A DNA stretch of 64,000 bases from Paracoccus sp. MBLB3053 (GTDB lineage: Bacteria > Pseudomonadota > Alphaproteobacteria > Rhodobacterales > Rhodobacteraceae). The stretch is from NCBI RefSeq assembly GCF_031822435.1, contig NZ_JAVQLW010000001.1, positions 868,501 through 932,500 of the forward strand, given 5' to 3'. Numbering within the stretch: the first letter of the stretch is position 1; every line of letters begins with the position of its first letter. The position numbers and the translations under genes are program-made. Positions 27,873-36,572 of this stretch are shown in pieces. The notes under the pieces are model-generated. The model searched no databases. It saw only the letters and a list, made by a program, of their open reading frames with translations, and was not told the origin of the DNA.

Positions 27873-29135
27873 ATGACGAACCGAAACGATCATCCGTCGG
27901 GCGTTGAGGCCAAGTGGAGCATCGTCGGCCCGGGTCTGGTTGTTGCGGCGACCGGTGTCGGCGCCGCAGACCTGATCGCGACCACAGTCGCCGGCAGCAA
28001 ATATGGCTATGCCCTGCTATGGGCTGTCATCGCGGGTTGCATCATGAAGGTGATCCTGGTCGAGGGCGCTGGCCGCTACAGCCTTGCGACCGGCAACACG
28101 ATCTTTGAAGGCTGGAGCAGCCTCGGCCGCTGGACCCATTGGTATTTCGGCCCCTATATCGTGATCTGGGGCTTCGTCTACGGTGCAGCGGCGATGGCGG
28201 GGACGGGCCTTGCGCTCTATTCCCTTTTCCCGTTCTTCAGCGTTGCCGTCTGGGGCATCCTGTGCGGACTTGCCGGTCTCGCGCTGGTCTGGTCGGGTCG
28301 CTACGACGTCTTCGAGAAGGTCCTGACCGTGATGGTCGGCCTGATGTTCGTCACGATGATCATCGCGGCTGCCTTCACCGTTCCGAACCTCGGGGAAATC
28401 GTCAAGGGCCTTGCTCCGGCCATTCCCCAAGGGGCGCTGATCAACGTGCTCAGCGTGGCTGGCGGTGTCGGCGGCACGATCACCCTTGCAGCCTATGGTT
28501 ACTGGCTGCGCGAGAAGGGGTGGACCACCCCACGGTTCATGCGAGTGATGCGGATGGACAACGGGATTGCCTATCTCGTCACCGGGATTTTCGTGATCGC
28601 CACCCTGATCGTCGGGGCCGAGCTTCTGCATTCGGCCAAAATCGCCATCGGCGGTGGAGATCAGGGCATGGTCGATCTGGCGGGTGTCCTGGGCGAACGC
28701 TATGGCGTGTGGATGAGCAAGTTGTTCCTGTTGGGCTTCTTCGCGGCCTCGATGAGCTCGCTGGTCGGGGTCTGGAACGGGGTCAGCCTGATGTTTGCGG
28801 ACTTCCTGGGCCATGTGCAGGGCAAGGCGCATGATCACCCGGATCGGCTGTCGGGCGGGCGTTACTACAAGTTCTACATCTTCTGGCTGACCTTCCCGCC
28901 GATGATCATGATGTTCCTGGGCAAGCCGGTCTACCTGATCCTCGCCTATGGCGTTCTGGGTTCGCTCTTCATGCCGTTCCTGGCCATCACGCTGCTGTGG
29001 ATACTCAACACCGACCGCGTGCCTGCCGAATGGCGCAACCGCCCGCTGACCAACCTCATGCTGCTGCTTTGTGCCGCCGCGTTCGTTTCCCTTGCCGCGA
29101 ACGAACTTTACACGCGCGTGTCGGCGTTCTTCTGA
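27873..29135 (+). CDS. Nramp-fold transporter lacking canonical metal-site motifs
   Basis: This 420-residue membrane protein has about eleven hydrophobic segments and the LeuT/Nramp fold. The first helix, GPGLVVAATGVGAADLIATTVAGSKYGYALLW (residues 19 to 50), aligns with MntH, but DPGN is replaced by GAAD. In helix 6 the MPH motif position reads TLA (GGTITLAAYGYW). These residues bind Mn/Fe in true Nramps, so the substrate should differ. An AGGAGG precedes the ATG. It lies after the PQQ-ABC operon, 143 bases from mobA, with a hairpin after its stop. The specificity is unknown. Confidence 0.85.
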   Translation: MTNRNDHPSGVEAKWSIVGPGLVVAATGVGAADLIATTVAGSKYGYALLWAVIAGCIMKVILVEGAGRYSLATGNTIFEGWSSLGRWTHWYFGPYIVIWGFVYGAAAMAGTGLALYSLFPFFSVAVWGILCGLAGLALVWSGRYDVFEKVLTVMVGLMFVTMIIAAAFTVPNLGEIVKGLAPAIPQGALINVLSVAGGVGGTITLAAYGYWLREKGWTTPRFMRVMRMDNGIAYLVTGIFVIATLIVGAELLHSAKIAIGGGDQGMVDLAGVLGERYGVWMSKLFLLGFFAASMSSLVGVWNGVSLMFADFLGHVQGKAHDHPDRLSGGRYYKFYIFWLTFPPMIMMFLGKPVYLILAYGVLGSLFMPFLAITLLWILNTDRVPAEWRNRPLTNLMLLLCAAAFVSLAANELYTRVSAFF

Positions 29136-29145
29136 TACTGCTTCC

Positions 29146-29171
29146 TGCGCCCCCTCCGCCGGGGGCGCAGA
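29146..29171. terminator. Hairpin between convergent Nramp-like gene and thiX
   Basis: A perfect 10-bp stem (29146-29155 with 29162-29171) with a six-base loop lies exactly between the two stops. There is no strong T-run, so a bidirectional terminator or transcription-insulating role is inferred from position. Confidence 0.65.
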
Positions 29172-29172
29172 C

Positions 29173-29904
29173 TTACACGCCGTAACGGCGCCACAGCCTT
29201 GCAAGCGCAATGGCGACCAGCCGCGCAAAGACGACCGTCATCACCGACAGGACCAGCAGGGCGGCGAAGACCAGATCGGTCTTCATCCTTCCGTTCGCGT
29301 GGATCATCAGCGCCCCCAGACCGCGCGCGCCCCCGACCCATTCGCCGATCACCGCCCCTATGGGCGCATATACCGCAGCCAGCCTGATGCCGGTTGCCAG
29401 TTGCGGCAGCGCTGCGGGAATGCGCAGGTGGCGCATGATCCGACCGCGGGACGCGCCCATGACTTGTGCGAGATCCAGCGCGGCCTGCGGGGTGCGCGCA
29501 AGCCCGTCGAGAAATGCCGATGCGACCGGGAAGAACACGATCAGCACGGTCACCGCAATCTTCGGAGCCATGCCGAATCCCAGCCAAAGCGTCAGGATGG
29601 GGGCAAGAGCAAAGACCGGGATTGTCTGCGAAAACGTCAGGATCGGCCGAAGGATCGAGGTGAGCCTTTGGGAAAAGCCCATCGCGACCGCCAATGCCGC
29701 ACCCAATGCCGATCCGATCACGAATCCAAGGATCACTTCGGTCAGGGTGAAGCCGGCATACTGGACAATCTGGACCCGATTGAGCCAAAGCGCCTCGGCC
29801 ACTGCTGCGGGTGAGGGGAGCAGGAAATGCGGCATCCCGGCAAGCCAGATTATGCCCTGCCAAATCGCCAGAACCGTGATGATCAACGCGGTGACGGTTC
29901 TCAT
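29173..29904 (-). CDS. thiX: ABC transporter permease, pyrimidine precursor uptake (ThiX-like)
   Basis: This 243-residue permease has about six membrane helices and the binding-protein-dependent transport (EAA) motif EVILGFVIGSALGAALAVAMG...QTIPVFALAPILTLWLGFGMAPK. It is of the nitrate/taurine/thiamin-precursor class. It is the distal gene of the thiamin operon and overlaps thiZ by four bases. With ThiY and ThiZ it should import a thiamin pyrimidine precursor such as N-formyl-aminopyrimidine; the exact substrate is inferred from neighbours. Confidence 0.88.
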   Translation of the reverse strand: MRTVTALIITVLAIWQGIIWLAGMPHFLLPSPAAVAEALWLNRVQIVQYAGFTLTEVILGFVIGSALGAALAVAMGFSQRLTSILRPILTFSQTIPVFALAPILTLWLGFGMAPKIAVTVLIVFFPVASAFLDGLARTPQAALDLAQVMGASRGRIMRHLRIPAALPQLATGIRLAAVYAPIGAVIGEWVGGARGLGALMIHANGRMKTDLVFAALLVLSVMTVVFARLVAIALARLWRRYGV

Positions 29905-30602
29905 GCCATCATTCCCCGCATGAGCCGGGCTTGAAACGACAGCACTTCGGGCGCGTCATAGGGGCGCGCCGCACCAATCGGTCTTGCTGTCGGCACGGGC
30001 CATTCGCTGAGCCCCTCTTCGCGCAAAAGCAGAATGCGATCGCCCAGTCGCGCAGCCTCCGCCGGGTCATGCGTGACCAGTAGAACCGTCCGACCGGCCA
30101 GCAGTCGGGCCGCCAGATCCTGCATCTGCGCGCGGGTCCGGGCATCCAGCGCCGAAAACGGTTCATCCAGCAGGACGATCGGCCTGTCCTCAAACAGGGT
30201 TCGGGCCAGCGCAACGCGCTGGCGCTGGCCGCCCGAGAGATTTTCCGGCAAGTGGTGTGCCCGATCCGTCAGCCCCACCGCGGCGATGAGTTCCGCTGCG
30301 CGCGACAGGTCCGGATGTTCGCCGCGAAGCCGCGCACCAAGGGTCACATTGCCCGTCACATCAAGCCAGGTTATCAGCCCCGGATCCTGTGACATCAGAG
30401 CGACGGGCCGATCGGTCGCAACTTCGCCCTCGAAGCGGGCGCCGGTTTCCAGCCCCGCGATAAGTCGCAGGATGGTTGACTTGCCCACCCCCGACGGACC
30501 CAGAAGGCAGGTCCAGCCGCCCTGATCCAGACGCAGGTCGACCGGGGCAAAAAGCGCTGCCTCGCCGACCCATGCCCGGCCATGGACCCGTGCCACGCTC
30601 AT
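29901..30602 (-). CDS. thiZ: ABC transporter ATP-binding protein, pyrimidine precursor uptake (ThiZ-like)
   Basis: This 233-residue ATPase has Walker A GPSGVGKSTILR (about residues 36-47), signature LSGGQRQRVALARTL, Walker B IVLLDEPFSALD and the switch His in VTHDPAEA. It belongs to the SsuB/TauB/ThiZ class that pairs with the downstream permease. Overlaps with tenA and thiX place it in the thiamin operon, which is what assigns the pyrimidine-precursor role. Confidence 0.9.
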   Translation of the reverse strand: MSVARVHGRAWVGEAALFAPVDLRLDQGGWTCLLGPSGVGKSTILRLIAGLETGARFEGEVATDRPVALMSQDPGLITWLDVTGNVTLGARLRGEHPDLSRAAELIAAVGLTDRAHHLPENLSGGQRQRVALARTLFEDRPIVLLDEPFSALDARTRAQMQDLAARLLAGRTVLLVTHDPAEAARLGDRILLLREEGLSEWPVPTARPIGAARPYDAPEVLSFQARLMRGMMA

Positions 30603-31270
30603 GCCCGGCCCAGATCCCAGAAGGCGACCTCAAGGCGCGTCGCAGTCGCAAAGCGATGCGCAAGTTCGGCCCAGCGGGGGCTTTCCTCGGGCCTGTCGCC
30701 CAACCTCTTGCGGATCGCGCTGTCCAGAAGCTGGCCAGCCTGTCGGCAGGCTTGCTGATAGTCTTCGCCAGAATAAGTCGCGATCCAATCTTGATAGGGC
30801 GTGTCGGGCGCGCATTCACGCGCAAGCCGCAAACCGATCTCGCCATAGCCCAGCACGCAGGGCATGAGTGCGGCGAGCAGGTCCAGGAAATCCCCCGAAA
30901 GCCCCGCATCCATGACGTAGCGCGTATAGGCGATATTTGTCATCGCCTCGGGGGTGCTGGTCATCTTCTCGACGTCGATACCGGCAGCGGCGCAGGTCTG
31001 GACATGCAGGCTCATCTCGTGGTCGAGAAGCGCATGCACCGTGGCCGAGCAGGCGCGCATTTCCTCAAGGTCGCCCGCCTTCACCACAGCCAGCGCCCAT
31101 GCGCGCGAGAAGTGGATGAGAAACAGGTAATCCTGCACCAGATAGGTCAGGAAATCCGCGCGGGGCAGCGAGCCGTCGCTCATCCCCTCGACGAAGGAAT
31201 GTCGGGTATAGGCATCCCAATCGGGTCGAGATGCTTGCCGCCACTGTCCGAATGCATTGCCGTAGGTCAT
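30599..31270 (-). CDS. tenA: TenA-family thiaminase II / aminopyrimidine aminohydrolase
   Basis: TenA hydrolyses aminopyrimidine products of thiamin breakdown to the hydroxymethylpyrimidine (HMP) used by ThiD. The 223-residue all-helical protein has the catalytic cysteine of the TenA-C class, Cys138 in AALMPCVLGYGEIG. It also has conserved DYLFLIHFSRAWALAV and an EAMTNIAYTRYV segment. It sits between the ThiY-like binding protein and the transporter ATPase. This matches the known salvage route in which imported formyl-aminopyrimidine is processed to HMP. Confidence 0.92.
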   Translation of the reverse strand: MTYGNAFGQWRQASRPDWDAYTRHSFVEGMSDGSLPRADFLTYLVQDYLFLIHFSRAWALAVVKAGDLEEMRACSATVHALLDHEMSLHVQTCAAAGIDVEKMTSTPEAMTNIAYTRYVMDAGLSGDFLDLLAALMPCVLGYGEIGLRLARECAPDTPYQDWIATYSGEDYQQACRQAGQLLDSAIRKRLGDRPEESPRWAELAHRFATATRLEVAFWDLGRA

Positions 31271-32205
31271 TGCGCACCCAGATCGACGGCCAGTTCCGAG
31301 ACCGGAAGAACGCTGTCAACCAGCCCGGCCTCGTGCAGGAACACCTCGAACCGGGCATAGCGGCCCTGATCAAGCGCCGCCGGGCTTTGCGAGAAGCGGG
31401 GCAGCGTGTCCTTCCAGGCTTCGCTGTTCAATTCGTCCTTGAGATCCGGCGCGGTTCCCGAAAACAGTTCCCATGCCTCATCGGGATGGTTCACCAGGTA
31501 TTGCGCGCCGCGTTCGACCGCGTGCAGGAAGCGGCGCGAACGATCGGCGTCGAGCGTTTCGGGATTGGCGACGAAGATCAGTTCGTCATAGGTCGGCACC
31601 CCCTGTTCCTCGACGAAGAAGCAGCGCCCCTCGGCGCCTTCCAGACGCATCTGGGTCAGTTCGAAATTGCGATAGGCCCCGATCGTGGCATCGACCTGGC
31701 CTGCGATCAGCGCGGGTGACAGCGACCAGTTCACGTTGACCATCTCGACGTCATTCATGGAAAGGCCCGCGGTCTTCAGGATCTGGCCGACCAGCGCGTC
31801 CTCGACGCCGGAAACCGAATAGCCGATCTTCTTGCCCTTCAGGTCACCGATGGACTGGACGGGTCCGTCGGCCTTCACCATGAGGCAGTTCAGCGGGGTC
31901 GCGATCAGCGTGCCGATCCGCGTAAGCGGCAGGCCCTCATGGACCTGAAGATGCAATTGGGGCTGGTAGCTGATCGCGTAATCCGCCTTGCCCGCGGCCA
32001 CCAGTTTCGGCGGGTCCGCCGGGTCCGCCGGAGCCACGATTTCGACATCAAGATCTTCCTCGGCGAAGAAGCCCTTTTCTTGCGCGACGATGATCGGGGC
32101 ATGGTCGGGGTTCACGAACCAGTCGAGCATCAGCGTCACCTTGTCGGCAGCAAGGGCAGGCTGGGCCAGAAAAGCCAGCGTGGCGGTCAGGGCAAAATGC
32201 TTCAT
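31267..32205 (-). CDS. thiY: ABC substrate-binding protein for thiamin pyrimidine precursor (ThiY, NMT1/THI5-like)
   Basis: A 19-residue signal peptide (ending PALA) precedes an NMT1/THI5-type solute-binding domain: VTLMLDWFVNPDHAPIIVAQEKGFFAEEDLDVEIV is the family opening. GKADYAISYQPQL and GAYRNFEL are ligand-pocket blocks. The length is 312 residues. It overlaps tenA and thiF by four bases. In known systems ThiY binds N-formyl-4-amino-5-aminomethyl-2-methylpyrimidine; the same ligand is likely here. Confidence 0.9.
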   Translation of the reverse strand: MKHFALTATLAFLAQPALAADKVTLMLDWFVNPDHAPIIVAQEKGFFAEEDLDVEIVAPADPADPPKLVAAGKADYAISYQPQLHLQVHEGLPLTRIGTLIATPLNCLMVKADGPVQSIGDLKGKKIGYSVSGVEDALVGQILKTAGLSMNDVEMVNVNWSLSPALIAGQVDATIGAYRNFELTQMRLEGAEGRCFFVEEQGVPTYDELIFVANPETLDADRSRRFLHAVERGAQYLVNHPDEAWELFSGTAPDLKDELNSEAWKDTLPRFSQSPAALDQGRYARFEVFLHEAGLVDSVLPVSELAVDLGAQ

Positions 32206-33161
32206 ATGTCTTCTCCAAGGGCAAGCAGGGTGATCTCGCCGCTCCAGCGACGGGAAAGTTCGTCGGCCGCGCGCCAGGATCGCAATCCGGATCGGCAGGC
32301 CAGAACGACCCGCTGTCCGGGATCGGGCAGGGGGCCGGTCGCGCCGTAGCCGGGATGGCGCAGCGCATCCGGGGTCGCCTTGCGGGGGGCTTCGTCTTCG
32401 GGGCGCAGGTCGATGACCAGATCGCTTTCGCGGATGTCGTCTCTCGCGATGAAACGGGGCCCGTCGCCTTCAGCCGCGCCATCGAAACGGAACTGGGTGA
32501 AGCGCCCATTGTCGAGCCGCGTGAACTGGCCCAGTGGCGAGGGCGCAAGGCCAAGGATGACGCCAAGCGTCATCTGCGCTTGCAGAGAGCCCAGCATGCC
32601 GACCACCGGCCCCAGCACGCCAGCGGTCGCACAGGTCTGGCCGCTGTCGGGCGGTTCGGGGAAAAGTGCCCGAAGGCTGGGCGCCGTCCCGCAGAAGCCG
32701 CCGACATAGCCCGAAAGCCCAAGCGCCGAGGCCGAGATCAGGGGCTTGCCCGCAGCCAGGCAGGCATCGGACAAGGTGTAGCTGGCGGCGTAGCTGTCCG
32801 CGCAATCCAGAACGATATCCGCACCCGCGACCAGCCCCGGCGCATTCGCCGGGGTCAGGACATCGACAAGTGCCTGAACTTCGACCGAGGGGTTCAAACG
32901 CGCCACGGCCTGAGCCGCCGCCCTGACCTTGGGCTGGCCGATATCCTTCATGCGATAGATCGGCTGGCGATGAAGATTGGTTTCCTCGACCTTGTCCGGG
33001 TCGATCAGCGTGATCGCTTCGATCCCCGCGCCGGCAAGATATTGCAGGGCCGGGACACCCAGACCGCCGGCGCCGACGATCAGCACATGGGCCGCGGCAA
33101 TCCGCGCCTGACCTTCAGCCGCGACCTCGGGCAGCACCATCTGGCGGGCATAGCGGTTCAT
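32202..33161 (-). CDS. thiF: ThiF/MoeB-family adenylyltransferase with C-terminal rhodanese-like domain
   Basis: ThiF adenylates the ThiS C-terminus before sulfur transfer. The 319-residue protein begins [18 protein letters not shown]. It has the ATP-binding loop VLIVGAGGLGVPALQYLAGAG, LIDPDKVEETNLHRQ, and the cysteine block TCATAGVLGPVVGMLGS. The two CxxC zinc pairs of typical MoeB and ThiF are missing (SLRALFPEPP where CxxC is expected). The last 90 residues are rhodanese-like with an active loop ACRSGLRSW. The ATG at 33161 overlaps the thiE stop. The fused domain could supply sulfur to ThiS. Confidence 0.9.
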   Translation of the reverse strand: MNRYARQMVLPEVAAEGQARIAAAHVLIVGAGGLGVPALQYLAGAGIEAITLIDPDKVEETNLHRQPIYRMKDIGQPKVRAAAQAVARLNPSVEVQALVDVLTPANAPGLVAGADIVLDCADSYAASYTLSDACLAAGKPLISASALGLSGYVGGFCGTAPSLRALFPEPPDSGQTCATAGVLGPVVGMLGSLQAQMTLGVILGLAPSPLGQFTRLDNGRFTQFRFDGAAEGDGPRFIARDDIRESDLVIDLRPEDEAPRKATPDALRHPGYGATGPLPDPGQRVVLACRSGLRSWRAADELSRRWSGEITLLALGEDI

Positions 33162-33754
33162 GCGGTTACCCTGAGCCATTCGCGAATGCGGCCTTCGGGG
33201 TCGGCATTCAGCGTGATGTCGGTAACGGCCGAGGCGATGTCGGCACCCGCCTCGAAGGCCTGCACGGCGCGTTCGGGCGTCACACCCCCGATGGCGACCA
33301 GAGGCGTATCCCCGATCAGCCTGCGCCATTCGCTGACGCGTTCGAGTCCCTGCTGTTCCCACTTCATCTTCTTCAGGATGGTGGGCCAGACCGGTCCCAA
33401 CGCGATGTAATCCGGCGCCAGCGCCAGGGCGCGGTCGAGTTCGGCACGGTCGTGCGTCGAGATGCCCATTCGCAGACCGGCCTTGCGGATTGCCGCGATG
33501 TCGGCGGTGTCCAGATCCTCCTGGCCCAGGTGAATGAAGCTGCAGCCAAGATCGATCGCGGCTTGCCAGTGATCGTTCACGACCAGCGTCGCACCGTGCT
33601 CACGACAAAGCTCCTGACACAGGGCCAGTTCCCCCAACAGCGCGTCCTTGGGCAGGTCCTTGATACGCGCCTGCACCAGCTTCACGCCAAGAGGCAGGGC
33701 GCGGCGAAGCCATTCTGCGCTGTCGAAGATCGGATAGAAACGGGGAAGGCTCAT
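33158..33754 (-). CDS. thiE: Thiamine-phosphate synthase
   Basis: ThiE joins HMP pyrophosphate and thiazole phosphate to thiamin phosphate. The 198-residue TIM-barrel shows [57 protein letters not shown] and [26 protein letters not shown]. These are the family substrate and phosphate loops. The length is slightly short of classical ThiE (about 210), and a TenI-type role is conceivable, but the operon contains no other candidate synthase. It overlaps thiG and thiF. Confidence 0.9.
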   Translation of the reverse strand: MSLPRFYPIFDSAEWLRRALPLGVKLVQARIKDLPKDALLGELALCQELCREHGATLVVNDHWQAAIDLGCSFIHLGQEDLDTADIAAIRKAGLRMGISTHDRAELDRALALAPDYIALGPVWPTILKKMKWEQQGLERVSEWRRLIGDTPLVAIGGVTPERAVQAFEAGADIASAVTDITLNADPEGRIREWLRVTA

Positions 33755-34515
33755 CCCAGCACCGCCATTCCGAAGACCGGGGTCGAGGGCGCAGCCATGT
33801 CACGGGCCTCGATCGGGTTCGCCGCATGCGCCAGTTTGCCTGCATCGATTGCAAGGGCCATCGCACGGGCCATGGCGACCGGATCACCCGCCTTGGCGAC
33901 GGCGGTGTTCAAGAGCACGGCATCGTAACCCAGTTCCATGGCCTGAGCGGCATGGCTGGGCAGGCCGATCCCGGCATCGACGACCAGCGGAACATCGGGG
34001 AAATGGGCGCGCAGGCTGCGCAGGCCATAGGGGTTGTTCAGCCCCCGGCCCGATCCGATCGGCGCGCCCCAGGGCATCAGCACCTCGCAGCCTTCATCCA
34101 GAAGCCGGCCGCAGACGGAAAGGTCCTCGGTGCAATAGGGAAAGACCTGGAACCCATCATCTGTGAGAATGCGCGCCGCCTCGACCAGCGCGATGACGTC
34201 CGGGCAAAGCGTGTCGTCGTCGCGGATCACCTCAAGCTTGATCCAGGGCGTCTCGAAGAGCTCACGCGCCATCTGGGCGGTCGTGACGGCCTCGCGGACC
34301 GAATGGCAGCCGGCGGTATTGGGCAGGACGGGCACGCCAAGTTCCTTGATCAGGTCGTGGAATGCCTGTCCCGCTCCGCCCTCCCGCCGCAACGAGACGG
34401 TAGCGATGCCGGCGCCCGAGGCGCGGAAGGCATCGGCCATGATCGTCGGCGAGGGATATTGCGCCGTGCCCAGCATCAGCGGGCTATCGACATGCGTCCC
34501 ATAGAATTGTGGCAT
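33751..34515 (-). CDS. thiG: Thiazole synthase
   Basis: ThiG builds the thiazole phosphate ring from deoxyxylulose phosphate, dehydroglycine and ThiS thiocarboxylate. The 254-residue barrel has the family opening [47 protein letters not shown] with the Schiff-base lysine, and [29 protein letters not shown]. The ATG at 34515 lies one base after the thiS stop, and an upstream start at 34554 would overlap thiS. Confidence 0.95.
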   Translation of the reverse strand: MPQFYGTHVDSPLMLGTAQYPSPTIMADAFRASGAGIATVSLRREGGAGQAFHDLIKELGVPVLPNTAGCHSVREAVTTAQMARELFETPWIKLEVIRDDDTLCPDVIALVEAARILTDDGFQVFPYCTEDLSVCGRLLDEGCEVLMPWGAPIGSGRGLNNPYGLRSLRAHFPDVPLVVDAGIGLPSHAAQAMELGYDAVLLNTAVAKAGDPVAMARAMALAIDAGKLAHAANPIEARDMAAPSTPVFGMAVLG

Positions 34516-34516
34516 C

Positions 34517-34714
34517 TCAGCCCCCTTGCATTGGCGCGACGACTTCCAGCGCATCGCCGTCTTTCAACGTGGTCGAGCCTCGGCGGCCCGCAGGCAGGAA
34601 GGTGCCGTTCAAGGCGGTAGCCACCTTGGCGGCGCCCAGCCCGATTTCGGCAAGCAGGTCCTGCACGGTCGGTCCGTCCAGGTCTCGCGGCTCTCCGTTA
34701 AGGGTGATCTTCAT
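34517..34714 (-). CDS. thiS: Sulfur carrier protein ThiS
   Basis: ThiS is the ubiquitin-fold carrier whose C-terminal Gly-Gly is thiocarboxylated. The 65-residue protein begins MKITLNGEP, has [19 protein letters not shown], and ends MQGG with the obligatory Gly-Gly. The start overlaps thiO by 17 bases, which implies coupled translation. Confidence 0.95.
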   Translation of the reverse strand: MKITLNGEPRDLDGPTVQDLLAEIGLGAAKVATALNGTFLPAGRRGSTTLKDGDALEVVAPMQGG

Positions 34715-35675
34715 CCATGAACTCCGGTCTTTGGCCTGTCGTGATGTAATCGGCGGCCATGCGCGCTACGGCGGGGGCCAGAAGATAGCCGTGGCGATAA
34801 AGGCCGTTTGCATAAAGCGTATTCCCGCGCCGCCGCAGCCGGGGCAGGTTGTCGGGAAAGGCGGGGCGCGCATCGGCGCCCAGCTCAAGCACCTCCGCCT
34901 CGGCGAAAGCCGGGTGCAGGGCATAGGCGGCGCTCAGCATCTCGACCGCCGAGCGGGCGGTGACATTATGCTTTCCCCCGGTTTCCAGCATGGTCGCGCC
35001 GACCATGTAGACCCCCTCACCGCGCGGGACGATGTAAAGCGGAATGCGCGGATGCAGCATCCTGACCGTTCGGGTCAGCGTGACCTCCGGGCAGCGCAGC
35101 ACCAGCATTTCACCTCGCACGCCGCGCAGGTCGGAAAGCTGGTCCCGGGCAGAAAGGCCCCGTGCGTCAACGGTCAGGCCGTTCGGGGTTCCGTCGGTCT
35201 CGATGTCGATGCCCTGCTGGGCCAGACGGTCGCGAAGCTGGCCAAGGGCTTCGCGCGGGTTCAAATGGGATTCGGTGTCGAAGAACAGGCCGCGCGCGAA
35301 ACGGCCCTGCAATTCCGGCTCAAGTGTCACGATATCTTCGGCACTGACGCTGCGATGGCTTTCGGTCATCCGGGCAAAGCGGTCCAGCTCGGCGCGGTCG
35401 CGCGACGGTGCAAGAACCAGCGTTCCACGATGCGTGACCTCGACGCCCTGTGCCTGCCACCAATCGGCGGCATCCAGCCCGTGACGGACCACGACCGGCT
35501 CGGCGCTTTCCGCCTCGCACCAGGGCGCGAGCATGCCGCCGGCCCGCCAACTGCATCCATGCGCGCCCGGTCCGCCCGCCGGATCGATGATGCGGGGCCG
35601 TATCCCGCGTGAGGCAAGCTCGGTCGCGATCGAGAGACCCATCACCCCGGCGCCGAGAATGGTGATCTGGCTCAT
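34698..35675 (-). CDS. thiO: Glycine oxidase ThiO
   Basis: ThiO is a FAD enzyme that oxidises glycine to the imine used by ThiG, the aerobic alternative to ThiH. The FAD motif is ITILGAGVMGLSIATELASRG near residue 4. CSWRAGGMLAPWCE and the C-terminal GLYRHGYLLAPAVARMAADYITTG, typical of ThiO and DAAO folds, are present. The length is 325 residues from the ATG at 35675, which overlaps the thiD stop; the longer frame to 35687 is less likely. Use of ThiO fits an aerobic organism. Confidence 0.93.
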   Translation of the reverse strand: MSQITILGAGVMGLSIATELASRGIRPRIIDPAGGPGAHGCSWRAGGMLAPWCEAESAEPVVVRHGLDAADWWQAQGVEVTHRGTLVLAPSRDRAELDRFARMTESHRSVSAEDIVTLEPELQGRFARGLFFDTESHLNPREALGQLRDRLAQQGIDIETDGTPNGLTVDARGLSARDQLSDLRGVRGEMLVLRCPEVTLTRTVRMLHPRIPLYIVPRGEGVYMVGATMLETGGKHNVTARSAVEMLSAAYALHPAFAEAEVLELGADARPAFPDNLPRLRRRGNTLYANGLYRHGYLLAPAVARMAADYITTGQRPEFMDEDHP

Positions 35676-36487
35676 TTCCGCCCCCATTGTTCATGGAAGT
35701 GGTGGACCGGCCCATGTCCCAGTCCGATCGAAAGATCGTCCGCCGCAGCGATCGCCCCCTGAAGCCAGCCATGCGCGCGAGTCACCGCATCGGGCACGCT
35801 CATGCCCTGGGCAAGCCCCGCAGCGATGGCCGAGGAAAGCGAACAGCCGGTGCCGTGGGTATTCCGCGTGTCCTGGCGCGGCGCCGATAGCATCAGCGGA
35901 GCCGGCCCGATCAGCAGATCGGTACAGGTTTCCCCTTCGGCATGGCCGCCCTTCATCAGCACATGGGCCGCGCCCATGGCGCGCAGGGCCCCGCCTTGAT
36001 CCGCCATTTCCTCGACGGATTGCGCGGGGGTCCTGTCCAGCAGCCGCGCGGCTTCGGGCAGGTTCGGCGTCAGCACCGTGGCCAGCGGCAGAAGCCGCTC
36101 GCGCATTGCCGATACCGCAGCATCGGGAAGCAGGGTATCGCCCGACTTGGCGATCATGACGGGGTCCAGCACGACCGGAATCGGATCGGTGTCGAGAAAG
36201 GCGCGCAAACGGTCCGCCACGGCTGCGATCACGTCGGGGCCGCCGACCATGCCGATCTTGACGGCCCGAATGTCCAGATCTCCGAAGACGGCATCAATCT
36301 GCGCCGCGATCATCTTGGGGCTGACCGACTCGACCGCCGCGACGGTGCGGGTGTTCTGTGCCGTGATCGCGGTGATCACCGACGCGCCATAGACCCGCAA
36401 TGCGGAAAAGCTTTTCAGATCCGCCTGAATGCCCGCGCCGCCGCCGCTATCCGAGCCGGCGATCGTCAGGGCGATGGGATATGACAT
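35672..36487 (-). CDS. thiD: Bifunctional hydroxymethylpyrimidine/phosphomethylpyrimidine kinase
   Basis: ThiD phosphorylates HMP twice. The 271-residue ribokinase-fold protein starts ALTIAGSDSGGGAGIQADLKSFSALRVYGASVITAITAQNT, the family signature. It has VVLDPVMIAKSGDTLL and the catalytic HGTGCSLSSAIAAGLAQG with the anion-hole Gly-x-Gly. It is the first gene of the ten-gene thi operon, about 85 bases after the end of a TPP riboswitch. Confidence 0.96.
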   Translation of the reverse strand: MSYPIALTIAGSDSGGGAGIQADLKSFSALRVYGASVITAITAQNTRTVAAVESVSPKMIAAQIDAVFGDLDIRAVKIGMVGGPDVIAAVADRLRAFLDTDPIPVVLDPVMIAKSGDTLLPDAAVSAMRERLLPLATVLTPNLPEAARLLDRTPAQSVEEMADQGGALRAMGAAHVLMKGGHAEGETCTDLLIGPAPLMLSAPRQDTRNTHGTGCSLSSAIAAGLAQGMSVPDAVTRAHGWLQGAIAAADDLSIGLGHGPVHHFHEQWGRK

Positions 36488-36572
36488 GGCCCGCCTTTCG
36501 TTTCGGCCGGGTCATGGGGTTCGGGGGATATGCGCGCGCATGGCCGGGATGCCCGGCAATGGCGCTCTACCC

